This document shows, piece by piece, positions 23,083 through 32,565 of a stretch of DNA of 59,036 bases. The stretch spans positions 1 to 59,036 of the forward strand of contig MNTU01000040.1 in the NCBI GenBank assembly GCA_001917125.1, in the 5' to 3' direction. The notes under the pieces were generated by a model. It was given only the letters and a program-made list of their open reading frames with translations. It had not been told where the DNA came from and made no database searches. Both the position numbers and the translations under genes were made by a program. The DNA comes from Azospirillum sp. 47_25. Its GTDB lineage: Bacteria; Pseudomonadota; Alphaproteobacteria; RF32; CAG-239. Position 1 is the first letter of the stretch, and every line of letters begins with the position of its first letter.

Positions 23083-24012
23083 TTATTTAAACCAGCACCG
23101 CAAAGCACCAGCGCACCAATAATTATCCAAATCCTTATAGTTAACAGCACAGCCGACAGGACAATATTTTCCCGAACAGTTTTCCTTTTCACAGACAACC
23201 CCGGTCGGACAGGCGGTTAATGAACATTTATTTTCACAGGTTTTACAATTGTTGTAGTATTTTATACCGTTCATTAAACAATAATCACTCGGCGTAACCG
23301 GCCCCAAGTCACCGCAAGTCATGTTATAGCCGTTTTTGCAGCGGCAACCGGTATATTGAGTTGTCCCCTGATAAGTGCAGCCTTCCCCGTTTCCCTCCTG
23401 ATTTTTACCGTCACAGATTTGGTTATAGTTACTCGGGCACAAACATTCGGAATAATATTTCTTATTGCCTTCTATACAGCTGTCATCAGAAACGACCTGC
23501 GGCGACGCACAGCTCTCAACCGGATAAAGCGTACGGTTGCAGATACAGCGATATTTGCCGCCGCAGCCGTCTGAACTTAACTCATTCGGATATGAACAAC
23601 TGTCTGACGTATATTTATACTTATCGGCACAGCATTGTCTGAAATATTCATTATTATACGGGCAGAAATCATATTGCCAATAGCCCCCGTCGCAGGCTGT
23701 CAGGTTATATCCGCGTTTTTGACAGGCCTGAACGGATGCATCTTCAAATTCAACATTGCCAAAATCCAGCCGGCTGCCGCCGGTAATAAAAGTCACACTG
23801 GCGATTTGAGTAAACTTGGAAAGAGAGACAGTCCGCTCTGCAATCAGAACGGACTGAGACAGCCGGTTCAATGGTAGGCTTTGATTATTGTCTACGAGGT
23901 GCGTGTATTGATGAGAAACTGCCGATGCAAGCGGTTTCAGAGAAGAATGACCTACTCCGGAATAGCTGTAGATAACAAGCCCCGATAATCCTATCGCAAC
24001 AGCCTTTCTCAT
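23083..24012 (-). CDS. Secreted Cys-rich surface protein
   Basis: 309 residues. N-terminal hydrophobic export segment (about 1-22), a ~70-residue linker, then about 29 cysteines between residues 92 and 307 in short modules of the form C-x(5-8)-Y-x(5-9)-C (GCGGKYRCICN, YYSECLCPSNYNQIC, YTGCRCKNGYNMTC, YYNNCKTCENKC). Such modules suggest an extracellular, disulfide-stabilised repeat protein; the family is not known to me. Preceded by a promoter/leader shared with both window-edge genes, and co-transcribed with the following surface gene. Confidence 0.65.
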   Translation of the reverse strand: MRKAVAIGLSGLVIYSYSGVGHSSLKPLASAVSHQYTHLVDNNQSLPLNRLSQSVLIAERTVSLSKFTQIASVTFITGGSRLDFGNVEFEDASVQACQKRGYNLTACDGGYWQYDFCPYNNEYFRQCCADKYKYTSDSCSYPNELSSDGCGGKYRCICNRTLYPVESCASPQVVSDDSCIEGNKKYYSECLCPSNYNQICDGKNQEGNGEGCTYQGTTQYTGCRCKNGYNMTCGDLGPVTPSDYCLMNGIKYYNNCKTCENKCSLTACPTGVVCEKENCSGKYCPVGCAVNYKDLDNYWCAGALRCWFK

Positions 24013-24077
24013 AATACACCTCGTTATAACTGAACCTTGTCTGTTCTTAACTTAGCATATTACGCGTTATAAGTCAA
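24013..24077 (-). promoter_or_regulatory. Promoter and conserved leader of the Cys-rich surface operon
   Basis: -35 TTGACT (24072-24077), 17-bp spacer, -10 TAAGTT (24049-24054), then a 36-nt leader containing TTCAGTTATA and ending GAGGTGTATT before the ATG. The leader ending matches those at the two window edges. Confidence 0.65.
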
Positions 24078-24167
24078 CACCATATCAACAGTGTTTTTTC
24101 TTTTTTCCACCCAGCATAGACGTTTCGGATAGCCGGGCGCCAAATCTAAAAAACTGAAATTTGCAAT

Positions 24168-25331
24168 TTACCGCAGGCCGGTGTAGATCTTGCTGTCATC
24201 GGGAATTTTGCGGCCGATGCCCTTTTTGAGCTTGTCCATTTTAACGAAGCCCATTTCGCCGTTGTCCACCATAATCCGTGCCCAGACCTGATTGGGCGTA
24301 TAGCCGGTAAGGCGCACGGTTGTTTGTCCTTTGATTTCAGTCAGCCGGTCAAAATTTTCATCCGGGCCGTACATGACGTTCACCGCTTCAATCGTATGGT
24401 AAAGGCGGTTCAAGTCTTCAGTGTCAACCGGAATATCCACAACTTTGGAAACAACAACGTCATCGACACTGCGCCCGCTGTTGAATCGGACTTCCTGGTA
24501 ATAAGTGACATTGTCATGTTTGGCAAAATATTTGTTAAATTCCCGCCAGTTCATCACCCGGGTAGAAACACCCATCAGCAGAATTAGAACCAAAATTCCG
24601 GGAATCAGCAATTGCAGATTTTTCAGCTGGCTGAAATTCCAGGCCGGCAGCGGCGGCACCTGCTGCTGCGGCAGACGGCGCAAAAAACGGTTAATCAGGT
24701 TTTGCTGCAGGGAATCGGCATAAGCCAATGCCAGTTTTCCTGACTGGCTGGCCTGGAGAGGTTTGTTTTCCTGAGCGTAAGCCAGCATATTATGGACCAG
24801 CAGAGTTAAATTCTCCCGGCGGTTGGCTCCGACATTTTTATAGTTGGCGGCAATGGCGTGAATATTGTGCGCCAAACCGGGAATATTCCACCAACCGAGT
24901 GTCCAGTTCAAAAAGGAATTATGCAGCACAACGCTTTTGGCTTCGTTAAAATTGCAGATTTCAGAGGTTTCCCGGTCACTGAAAGAGACCAGACGGCCGA
25001 TAACCTGACGCAGCTTGAGTGCTCGAAGGTTGACATCTTCCTGACCTTTGCGGTTGGTATAAACTTTCAGCGCTTTCATATCGGGAAATTTTTCGGGCAG
25101 ATAAATCTGGGCCAGCAAATCATAAATCAGGCGTTGTTCGTCATCGCTGATAACGTCATAAGCGACCGATATTTTCTGAAAAGTTTCCACCGCCGCCGGA
25201 TCGGTATTATGGTCAGGATGCCAGCGTTTGGCCTGCTCGCGGTAGCTGCGTTTTATCTCTTCGTCGCCGGCGTTGTACGGCAGACCCAAAATTGCATAGT
25301 AGCCCAGCGGATCATTTGAATAAGTGCTCAT
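24168..25331 (-). CDS. Membrane J-domain protein with C-terminal SH3-like domain
   Basis: 387 residues. N-terminal J domain (DPLGYYAILGLPYNAGDEEI at 7-26, HPD motif in KRWHPDHN near 40, to about 72). A helical middle region follows, then one membrane span (about 240-258, LLIPGILVLILLMGVSTRV) and an SH3b-like C-terminal segment (TTVRLTGYTPNQVWARI near 335, then GEMGFVKMDKL). It would stimulate an Hsp70 such as DnaK at the membrane. Its start overlaps the stop of the FliK-like gene by 4 bp, coupling it to the flagellar operon, although no flagellar role is established for it. Confidence 0.7.
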   Translation of the reverse strand: MSTYSNDPLGYYAILGLPYNAGDEEIKRSYREQAKRWHPDHNTDPAAVETFQKISVAYDVISDDEQRLIYDLLAQIYLPEKFPDMKALKVYTNRKGQEDVNLRALKLRQVIGRLVSFSDRETSEICNFNEAKSVVLHNSFLNWTLGWWNIPGLAHNIHAIAANYKNVGANRRENLTLLVHNMLAYAQENKPLQASQSGKLALAYADSLQQNLINRFLRRLPQQQVPPLPAWNFSQLKNLQLLIPGILVLILLMGVSTRVMNWREFNKYFAKHDNVTYYQEVRFNSGRSVDDVVVSKVVDIPVDTEDLNRLYHTIEAVNVMYGPDENFDRLTEIKGQTTVRLTGYTPNQVWARIMVDNGEMGFVKMDKLKKGIGRKIPDDSKIYTGLR

Positions 25332-26935
25332 ATAAATATTCCCGTCGCTAAAGTCTCCTCAGGCATATCTTCGCCGATTTTGATAAAATTTTCCTTAACA
25401 TTGACCTTAATCGTTCCGACATAATCGACTTCATGCAGCGTATTTTTGAAAATCCGCATGATATTGGCGCACAAATCATTGCCTACAAAACGTTCGGTAC
25501 GGATAATCAGATCAAAACGCTTTTCGCGGGCGAGCGAATAGCCGTCAAACTGAAAGCGGCCGAGGCGCGTAAAATTAGTGTCAACCACAAAACGGGTACC
25601 GCTGCGGCGGTTCGGACGCTCAGCGGCGTCTTCTTCTTCGTCTTCCGTTTTTTTGACGGCCAAGCGGATTTTTTCCAGGTTTTCTCCGGTATAAAACGGG
25701 ATTTCGACAATCCGCCACAGCGGCGTTTCACGCGCAGACGCGGTGAAAACCGTTGTCAGCTGCTGCAAAGCCTCCCGCCCTTCCGGACCGGAAAGGGAAA
25801 GCTGTTCAACCAGTTCCGGCCCCAACCATTGCCTGATATCCCCATGAACGGAAGCCTTGACATAATTAACCAGATTGGCCAGCATCCGTGCATCGCCGGC
25901 GGGAAGCTTGGCAACAACGGCGGCCATGGTCTCAGAGGGCAGATTTAACGGTTTGAGGAGGTCAAGCAGCTTGGTTACCGGAACCGAAACGGCATTGCCC
26001 GGGGTTTTGGGAAGGGAAGGCATTGCCGCCAAATCCTCAATCAGACGCGCACTGGCAGCCAACGGATCGGCCGTCTCCGTTTTGCCGTCCTGAAATGCCG
26101 GCGGCAGGGTTACCGTTTTGATAACAAGTTCTACCGGAAGCTGATTATCCAGCCGCAGCGGCGTGGCGCTGACAAATTCGCCCAAAGGGGTTTTAAAACT
26201 GGTCAGACCGATTTCGGGGCGGACAACGGTTGCGGCGGGCAGCGGCCGGCCGGAAAGTTTACTTATTTCCGCAGCAAAGGTTTTAAAATCCCCCTGCTGC
26301 AACGCGGTTTTCAAATTTTGCAGAACCTCCCGGATTTCCGGTGCCGGGAGCTGCGGCGCGGCCGATACCCGGCGGAAGCCGGCGGAGACTTCTCCTCCCT
26401 GCAGCTTTGCAACCGTTTCGGGCGAAAGTTTATCACCGGCGAGGGCCGAGAGATTCTCGGCAATGCTCTTAAAATTGAGATTATGCAACTGTACTTCGGG
26501 CTTCAGTTCGCTGCCGGTATGATTAATCAACGGCATTTTTTCCGCCGCCGGCATCTGCTGCGGCAAACGAAGCGTTTGAACAAATTTCTCCGGCGGCTGG
26601 CCGTCAATGGTTACAAATTTGAAAGACAAACTTTCCGGACGGGATGCCGTTATTTTAATTTCGGCGGGATACGGACGATTTTCCGGCAGCCGTAAGGTTT
26701 GAGTATTGGCTGTCAGATTCAGCTTGACCGGAATTTGGAACAATCGGTTGTTTATATTCAGTTTCAGCGATGCAACCAGTCCGTCCAAGCCGCCCTGAAC
26801 CGACACATTGACGGAGATTCCCGGTTTCAGCCCCTCCAGGCCGCTGCCGGAAACATCCAGACTGCCGCCGACACCGCCGTTATCGGTTCCCGGTGTTAAA
26901 CCGGGCGTTGTTACGGGTGGGACAATCGTTTCCAT
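25328..26935 (-). CDS. Second FliK-like protein in the flagellar cluster
   Basis: 535 residues. A long Pro/Leu/Ala-rich N-terminal region with little visible structure (about 1-430) precedes a compact C-terminal domain with NFTRLGRFQFDGYSLAREKR and FDLIIRTERFVGNDLC, resembling the C-terminal domain of FliK-like hook-length proteins in alphaproteobacteria. Gene order flhA-flhF-flhG-this places it in flagellar assembly. A canonical FliK is encoded separately at 39.3-41.0 kb. Identity as a hook-length or related secretion-control protein is an inference. Confidence 0.55.
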   Translation of the reverse strand: METIVPPVTTPGLTPGTDNGGVGGSLDVSGSGLEGLKPGISVNVSVQGGLDGLVASLKLNINNRLFQIPVKLNLTANTQTLRLPENRPYPAEIKITASRPESLSFKFVTIDGQPPEKFVQTLRLPQQMPAAEKMPLINHTGSELKPEVQLHNLNFKSIAENLSALAGDKLSPETVAKLQGGEVSAGFRRVSAAPQLPAPEIREVLQNLKTALQQGDFKTFAAEISKLSGRPLPAATVVRPEIGLTSFKTPLGEFVSATPLRLDNQLPVELVIKTVTLPPAFQDGKTETADPLAASARLIEDLAAMPSLPKTPGNAVSVPVTKLLDLLKPLNLPSETMAAVVAKLPAGDARMLANLVNYVKASVHGDIRQWLGPELVEQLSLSGPEGREALQQLTTVFTASARETPLWRIVEIPFYTGENLEKIRLAVKKTEDEEEDAAERPNRRSGTRFVVDTNFTRLGRFQFDGYSLAREKRFDLIIRTERFVGNDLCANIMRIFKNTLHEVDYVGTIKVNVKENFIKIGEDMPEETLATGIFI

Positions 26936-26942
26936 GCTGGCC

Positions 26943-27749
26943 TCATTCGGTTATCAGTTTGCGGGCAATGGCTATCACGTCTTCAGCGGCTTCGGAAGTG
27001 GGAAAGCGGTTAATCAACGGGGTTTGATTGCGGATGGCATCACGCACCCGCGTATCCCTGCGGATTATACCTAAGAGCGGCGGATTAATTTTCAAGAAGT
27101 TGGTGCAGGCTTTTAACAAAGTGTCATAAGTGCGCTGCCCCTCGCGAATCGAATTGGCCTGGTTGATGACCACATTCAAATCCGATTTCGGGTACTGCAT
27201 AGCCATAATTTTGATAAAAGCGTAAGCATCCGTCAGGGAAGTCGGCTCATCGGTGCAGAGAACGATAATCTTTTCGGCCATGCTGGAGAGAATGCGCACC
27301 GGTTTTTCCACACCGGCTCCCATATCCAGAATCACTTTGTTATAAGACGAGGCCAGCAGGGAAAGGTCCTCGCCCAAAATCTGCAATCGTCCGATAGGCA
27401 TGGAAGCCAGCCCGGCCGAGCCGGAACGCCCGGCAATAATATCAAAACGGGTTTTGTCGCAATGATGAATAACCTGATTGAGGGTTTTGCTGCCGGCAAT
27501 CACGCTGCCCAGGTCGTCCTTAACCATTAAGCCAAGCTGAATGTCAACGTTGGCCAGCCCCAAATCGCCGTCAAAAAGCAGCGTTTTCTGCTTGTAGCCG
27601 CTCAAGGCATGTGCCAGAGTAATCGAAAACCAGGTTTTGCCCACGCCGCCTTTGCCGGACGCGACCGCAATCATATTTTTGCCGCGGCGGACACTGCGCG
27701 GCGCGGCGCCCCGGGGCATAATTTTGAGTTCATCCTGTTTGTTTTCCAT
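26943..27749 (-). CDS. flhG: Flagellar number regulator FlhG (MinD-like ATPase)
   Basis: About 268 residues. ParA/MinD-type deviant Walker A, ASGKGGVGKTW (near 32-42), DGDLGLANVDIQLGL (near 62-76) and LDMGAGVEKPVR. FlhG partners FlhF to set flagellar number and position. Located directly after flhF. I use the ATG at 27749 with GAGG in the upstream AAAGAGGAAACC; a TTG at 27770 overlapping the flhF stop is an alternative. No C-terminal amphipathic MinD helix is obvious. Confidence 0.85.
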   Translation of the reverse strand: MENKQDELKIMPRGAAPRSVRRGKNMIAVASGKGGVGKTWFSITLAHALSGYKQKTLLFDGDLGLANVDIQLGLMVKDDLGSVIAGSKTLNQVIHHCDKTRFDIIAGRSGSAGLASMPIGRLQILGEDLSLLASSYNKVILDMGAGVEKPVRILSSMAEKIIVLCTDEPTSLTDAYAFIKIMAMQYPKSDLNVVINQANSIREGQRTYDTLLKACTNFLKINPPLLGIIRRDTRVRDAIRNQTPLINRFPTSEAAEDVIAIARKLITE

Positions 27750-27766
27750 GGTTTCCTCTTTCTCAA

Positions 27767-28720
27767 TCAAGACAAAATAAGTTTGGCCAAAGACTTGTGG
27801 TTAACCGATGCCAGTCCCTGAGCAATGCCTGAACTGACACTGGCCGCGCAAAAGCCGATGCGGCAGCAGCCGGCAATCGAAATCAACGAACCGATACGGC
27901 GGGTTAAATCAAGCCGGGTGGGCAGCAGGTATTTAATGCCGAACTGATTAAAAATCTCGGCAATTTCCACCGCTTCAAAAGAGTTTTTGCCGGCATCAAC
28001 CGTCATAACCATTTCACATTTAACAACTTCGGCCAAGCTGCGCAAACGCTCGATTTCAGCAGCGATAAAGGGATTTACTCCAGGCGTGTCGATTAAGACC
28101 AGTTGATAATTTTGGCGGGCGGAACGCACGGCGTCAAAAAGGCTGCGGCCGCCTTTGCAAAAGAAAAAGTCGGTTTCAAGAATTTTGGCAAAGGCTTCAA
28201 GCTGGTGGTTGGCGCCGGCGCGGACATTATCCGTACTGATAATGCAGCAGCGGATTTTATTAAAACGCGCCTGAGTGGCCACTTTGGCGATGATGGTCGA
28301 TTTGCCGGAACCGGGAACGCCCATAAACATTTTGACCGGACAGTTCAGATCCAGCAACGAGCCGAAAGCAAACATCTCGGCAAAGCAGGCGGACAACAGA
28401 CGGTGTTCGTCGCTGATACCGCGCTCAAGGCTTAAATTGCGGCAGTAGGCCAAGATGCGTTCGGCCACGGTGTCGATTACTCCGTGATAGTCAAGGCAAT
28501 CGCGCAAATGGCTGTCATCAAAGCGAAAACGGCTGGGCGTAATTTTCAGTTCATCGGCGGCATTAAAATCAATGTCTTCGCGTTCTTCCAGCGCGGCAAC
28601 GACTTTGAATTGCCCGTCAACCGTTTCGGCGGAAATGATGATTGCATCCGGCCCTAATTCTTCTTTAACCTGATTCATTGCTTCGGTCATTGAGGCGGCA
28701 AGGTAATTTTTTAAGCGCAT
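27767..28720 (-). CDS. flhF: Flagellar biosynthesis GTPase FlhF
   Basis: 317 residues. SRP-family GTPase that positions the flagellum and MS-ring assembly at the pole. N-terminal MRLKNYLAASMTEAMNQVKEELGPDAIIIS is the FlhF B-domain start. The GTPase domain has GVPGSGKSTIIAKVA (P-loop, near 133), DTPG (near 219) and TRLD (G4, near 261). Shorter than E. coli/Vibrio FlhF, as is usual in alphaproteobacteria. Between flhA and flhG with small gaps. Confidence 0.92.
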   Translation of the reverse strand: MRLKNYLAASMTEAMNQVKEELGPDAIIISAETVDGQFKVVAALEEREDIDFNAADELKITPSRFRFDDSHLRDCLDYHGVIDTVAERILAYCRNLSLERGISDEHRLLSACFAEMFAFGSLLDLNCPVKMFMGVPGSGKSTIIAKVATQARFNKIRCCIISTDNVRAGANHQLEAFAKILETDFFFCKGGRSLFDAVRSARQNYQLVLIDTPGVNPFIAAEIERLRSLAEVVKCEMVMTVDAGKNSFEAVEIAEIFNQFGIKYLLPTRLDLTRRIGSLISIAGCCRIGFCAASVSSGIAQGLASVNHKSLAKLILS

Positions 28721-28730
28721 TCCCTAGCTC

Positions 28731-30854
28731 CTAAATCTGGCCGACGGTTTTAATTTTAGCCTTGGGGTGGATTTCATTTTGCGACATAACCACCGTTAAA
28801 GGGCGGAAACGTTCAATAATGGAACGAACAAAAGGACGAATGCCCGGACTGGTGAGCAGAACCGCGGTTTCGCCTTTAATCGCCAAATCTTCCATTACCT
28901 GGCGAACCTTGGTGATAAAGGCCTGGAGAGCAGTCGGCGCCATTGCCAGCTGGCGGTCGTCCCCTTCGCCGACAATTGCTTCGGCAAAGGCGTGCTCCCA
29001 TTCCGGCGACAGGGTAACCAGCGGGATTATGCCCAGTTCATTAGCATTGGCATTGGAAAGCTGGCGGGCCAAACGGGAACGGACATGCTCGGTAATCGCC
29101 ATCAAGCTGTGGGTTGAAGCCACGGCTTCGGAAATCCCTTCCAAAATTGTCGGCAGATCGCGAATGGAAACACGTTCCTGCAACAGATTTTGCAGAATTC
29201 GCTGAACCGCGCCGAGGCTGACCTTGCCCGGAATAAGCTCTTTAATGAGTTTTTGGTGCTCTTTGTCAAGCTCGTCAAGCAGTTTCTGAGTTTCGGCGTA
29301 AGAGAGCAGCTCGGGCATATTGTCTTTAACCAGTTCGGTAATATGCGTGGTGACAACCGTTGCGGGATCAACCACGGTATAGCCGCGGAACATTGCCTCT
29401 TCCCGATAGGACTGGTCAACCCACATGGCCCGCAGACCGAAAGTCGGCTCGGTGGTATTTTCGCCGGGCAGCGTAATCGGCTCGCCGCGCGGATCCATCA
29501 CCAGCAGCTGGGTCGGGCGCAGTTCGCCCTTGCCGGCTCGGACTTCCTTGATGTAAATGTTATACTCGTTCGCCTCAAGCTGCATATTATCCTGAATACG
29601 GATTGACGGCATGACAAATCCCAGCTCACTGGCCAGCGCCCGGCGCAACGCCTTAATCTGGTCAGTCAGTTTGCGATTGGTTTCCTCATTGATCAGCGGC
29701 AACAGCCCATAGCCGATTTCGAGGCGAATCAGGTCGATGCGCAGGGCATTGGCAATCGGCTCGTCGGCAGCTTTGGCGATAGCTCCCTGTTTTTGCTCCT
29801 GTTCAAGCACTTCCGCCGCCCGCTGCTGGGCAATCTTTTGCTGTTTGTCCAGATAGTAAGCGGTTATTCCGGTCAGGGAACCGAGCAACATAAACGGCAA
29901 AGCCGGCGTACCCGGAAGCATTCCCAGCGCAACAGCCATAAACGCACTCATACCCAGAGCCTTCGGATAATTGGCAACCTGCTCAAACAGCACCTTGTCG
30001 GTGGCGTCGGTCATACCGGCTTTAGAAACCAGAATACCGGCGGCAACGGAGATAATCAGCGCCGGAACCTGCGACACCAACCCGTCGCCGACAGTCAGAC
30101 GGGTATAAGTTTCGCCGGCATCGGCAAAACTCATATTGTTTTGCACCATACCGATAATGATACCGGCAACAATATTGATGAATGTGATAATCAAACCGGC
30201 AATCGCGTCACCGCGGACGAATTTGGACGCACCGTCCATGGCTCCGTAAAAAGAGCTTTCTTTGGAGAGTTCTTCGCGGCGGGCGCGCGCCTGATCTTCG
30301 GTAATCAGCCCCGAAGACAAATCGGCGTCGATGGCCATTTGCTTACCGGGCATGGCGTCTAAGGCAAAGCGGGCGGCGACTTCGGCGATACGGCCGGAAC
30401 CTTTGGTAATAACCACAAAGTTGACGATAACCAGAATGGCAAAAACAATAACGCCGATAACAAAGTTGTTGCCCATGATGAAACCGCCGAAAGCGGCAAT
30501 AACCTCGCCGGCGGCATCAGGCCCCTGGTAGCCTTTGGAAAGAATCAGACGGGTGGAAGCCAGGTTCAGCGACAGCCGATACATGGTGGTAATCAGCAAA
30601 ACCAGCGGGAAAGCATTAAACTCGTTCGGCCGCTCGATAAAAATCGCCGTCATCAAAACCAAACAGGAGATTGTAATCGAAAAAGCCAAGGCAATATCCA
30701 GCAGCCAGGCCGGCATCGGCATAATCAGGATAACCAGCATCAGGATAATGGCCAGAGCAAAAAAGATGTCGCCGCGTTTGGTAGAGGCAATCAGTAAATC
30801 TTTGAAAGATTTGCCGCCGAACATAGCAGCATTATTTGCAATCTTTTTAGCCAT
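28731..30854 (-). CDS. flhA: Flagellar export apparatus protein FlhA
   Basis: 707 residues, full length. N-terminal half with eight predicted membrane spans (about 30-325) including the FHIPEP-type loop region (RIAEVAARFALDAMPGKQMAIDADL near 155-179), followed by a cytoplasmic export domain. FlhA forms the nonameric ring of the flagellar type III export gate that receives chaperone-substrate complexes. Located 10 bp upstream of flhF and 16 bp downstream of flbD. Confidence 0.97.
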   Translation of the reverse strand: MAKKIANNAAMFGGKSFKDLLIASTKRGDIFFALAIILMLVILIMPMPAWLLDIALAFSITISCLVLMTAIFIERPNEFNAFPLVLLITTMYRLSLNLASTRLILSKGYQGPDAAGEVIAAFGGFIMGNNFVIGVIVFAILVIVNFVVITKGSGRIAEVAARFALDAMPGKQMAIDADLSSGLITEDQARARREELSKESSFYGAMDGASKFVRGDAIAGLIITFINIVAGIIIGMVQNNMSFADAGETYTRLTVGDGLVSQVPALIISVAAGILVSKAGMTDATDKVLFEQVANYPKALGMSAFMAVALGMLPGTPALPFMLLGSLTGITAYYLDKQQKIAQQRAAEVLEQEQKQGAIAKAADEPIANALRIDLIRLEIGYGLLPLINEETNRKLTDQIKALRRALASELGFVMPSIRIQDNMQLEANEYNIYIKEVRAGKGELRPTQLLVMDPRGEPITLPGENTTEPTFGLRAMWVDQSYREEAMFRGYTVVDPATVVTTHITELVKDNMPELLSYAETQKLLDELDKEHQKLIKELIPGKVSLGAVQRILQNLLQERVSIRDLPTILEGISEAVASTHSLMAITEHVRSRLARQLSNANANELGIIPLVTLSPEWEHAFAEAIVGEGDDRQLAMAPTALQAFITKVRQVMEDLAIKGETAVLLTSPGIRPFVRSIIERFRPLTVVMSQNEIHPKAKIKTVGQI

Positions 30855-30870
30855 CGTCTGGTTTTAATTC

Positions 30871-32187
30871 CTAAAGCCCGGGAACTTCAAAGCCCTCGTC
30901 TTGGTATTGTTTCAGTTTGTTCCGCAGCGTGCGGATGGAGATACCGAGAATGTTGGCCGCCGTGGTGCGGTTGCCCATGGTGTGTTTCAGGGTATCAATA
31001 ATCAGGTTGCGCTCCATGCAGGCAACCGTGCTGCCGACAAATTCGGCACCGGACATTTCTGTTCCGGCAGCGGGATTAATGACGGCATCAATATCGTCCA
31101 ACAAAATTGCATCCTCATCGATTTTATCGCCGGTACTCAGCAGCACTGCCCGGTGGACGGTATTTTCCAGCTCGCGGACGTTGCCCGGCCAAAGGTAGTT
31201 CAACAGCTTCTGCTCGGCGGCCGGGGTCATTTCTTTCAGCGGAATATCGTTTAACTCGGAATATTTTTTGGCAAAATGCTTGGCCAGCACGATAATATCG
31301 TCCGGACGGTCTTTCAACGGCGGAATATTGATATTGACCACATTCAGACGATAATACAAATCCTGACGGAAAGTGCCGTTTTTAACACATTCGTCAAGAT
31401 TACGGTTAGACGTGGCGATAATGCGCGTATCCACCTTAATCGGGGCTTTGCCACCGATGCGGTCGATTTCCTTTTCCTGAATGGCGCGCAGCAGCTTGGC
31501 CTGAATTTTCACATCCGTTTCGGAAATTTCATCAAGCAACAGCGTGCCGCCGGAGGCTTCTTCAAATTTGCCGATACGGCGGGCAACCGCGCCGGTAAAC
31601 GCGCCCTTTTCATAGCCGAAAAGTTCAGATTCCAAAAGAGTTTCGGGAATAGCGGCACAGTTGACGGCAACAAATTTTTTATTGGCACGTTTGGAATTGT
31701 CGTGAATAAAACGGGAAAAAACTTCTTTACCGGTTCCGGACTGCCCGGTCAACAGAATATTGGCTTCCGACGGAGCAACCTGTTTGGCCAGTTTCAACAC
31801 GGCCTCGGTCTTTTTATCGCCGTAAATCAACGCGTGATTTTCCCGCGTGGCCGCGGCCAGCACCGCCCCGATCATTTCGGGATCCGGCGGCAGCGGAATA
31901 TATTCTTTGGCGCCGGCCTTAATTGCCTTAACCGCCAGAGACGGATCATTGGCTACGCCGCAGGCAACAACCAGAACATTAATCCGTTCCTGTTCCAGCG
32001 AAGAAATAAATTTATAAACGTCAAGCTTAACGTCAATCATCACCAGTTCGATTGCTTTGCCGGAGCGCAAAACATCCAAACCGGCTTCCTCATTATCGGC
32101 TATCGAGACATGACCGCCCTGCTGGATGGCAATTTTGCTCGCCGCCCCGATTTGGCCTTCCAATGTTCCGACAATCAACAGTTCCAT
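30871..32187 (-). CDS. flbD: Sigma-54-dependent flagellar regulator FlbD
   Basis: 438 residues. An N-terminal receiver-like domain (1-115) precedes an AAA+ domain with Walker A GQSGTGKE (near 148), the sigma-54-contact loop GAFTGA (near 197), Walker B GTLLLDEI, and the arginine-finger region. A Fis-type helix-turn-helix closes the protein (TTAANILGISIRTLRNKL near 410). In Caulobacter FlbD activates late flagellar sigma-54 promoters and represses fliF. A sigma-54 promoter lies upstream of fliK in this window. Ordering fliN-flbD-flhA matches Caulobacter. Confidence 0.92.
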   Translation of the reverse strand: MELLIVGTLEGQIGAASKIAIQQGGHVSIADNEEAGLDVLRSGKAIELVMIDVKLDVYKFISSLEQERINVLVVACGVANDPSLAVKAIKAGAKEYIPLPPDPEMIGAVLAAATRENHALIYGDKKTEAVLKLAKQVAPSEANILLTGQSGTGKEVFSRFIHDNSKRANKKFVAVNCAAIPETLLESELFGYEKGAFTGAVARRIGKFEEASGGTLLLDEISETDVKIQAKLLRAIQEKEIDRIGGKAPIKVDTRIIATSNRNLDECVKNGTFRQDLYYRLNVVNINIPPLKDRPDDIIVLAKHFAKKYSELNDIPLKEMTPAAEQKLLNYLWPGNVRELENTVHRAVLLSTGDKIDEDAILLDDIDAVINPAAGTEMSGAEFVGSTVACMERNLIIDTLKHTMGNRTTAANILGISIRTLRNKLKQYQDEGFEVPGL

Positions 32188-32196
32188 AACTTGTCC

Positions 32197-32550
32197 TTAT
32201 TTGGAGGGATTTTTAACAATTTCCGTCATGGTAATGCCCAGCTTGTCATCAACGACAACCACCTCGCCGCGGGCAACCAGATTGTTGTTGACATAAATGT
32301 CTATCGCCTCGCCGACTTTGCTGTCGAGTTCGATAATCGCCCCTTTGTTCAGCTTCAGCAGCTGGCTGACCTTCATCTTGCTTTTGCCGAGAATGGCCGA
32401 AACCTTAACCGGAATATCATAAACGGCTTCCAAGTCGCTGGCAGAACTGGGGATATCGAAATCATCCATACCGACATCTTTTTTAAGAATCGGCTCGTCA
32501 TCAAGCACGGCGCTTTCGCTCAATTCATCTAATTCTAAATTATCTGTCAT
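32197..32550 (-). CDS. fliN: Flagellar motor switch protein FliN
   Basis: 117 residues. C-terminal SpoA domain with VSAILGKSKMKVSQLLKLNK, IDIYVNNNLVARGEVVVVDD and LGITMTEIV, typical of FliN. The N-terminal 35 residues are acidic. Component of the C-ring switch complex controlling rotation and export. Located between fliH and flbD. Confidence 0.95.
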   Translation of the reverse strand: MTDNLELDELSESAVLDDEPILKKDVGMDDFDIPSSASDLEAVYDIPVKVSAILGKSKMKVSQLLKLNKGAIIELDSKVGEAIDIYVNNNLVARGEVVVVDDKLGITMTEIVKNPSK

Positions 32551-32565
32551 GTTTCATCTCCGGTT

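Noticed and set aside
31276..32532. Long open frame of about 418 codons on the plus strand
   Set aside because: It lies opposite flbD and fliN, whose protein motifs are unambiguous; the plus-strand translation is rich in Phe, Asn, Gln and Arg with no domain and no ribosome-binding site.
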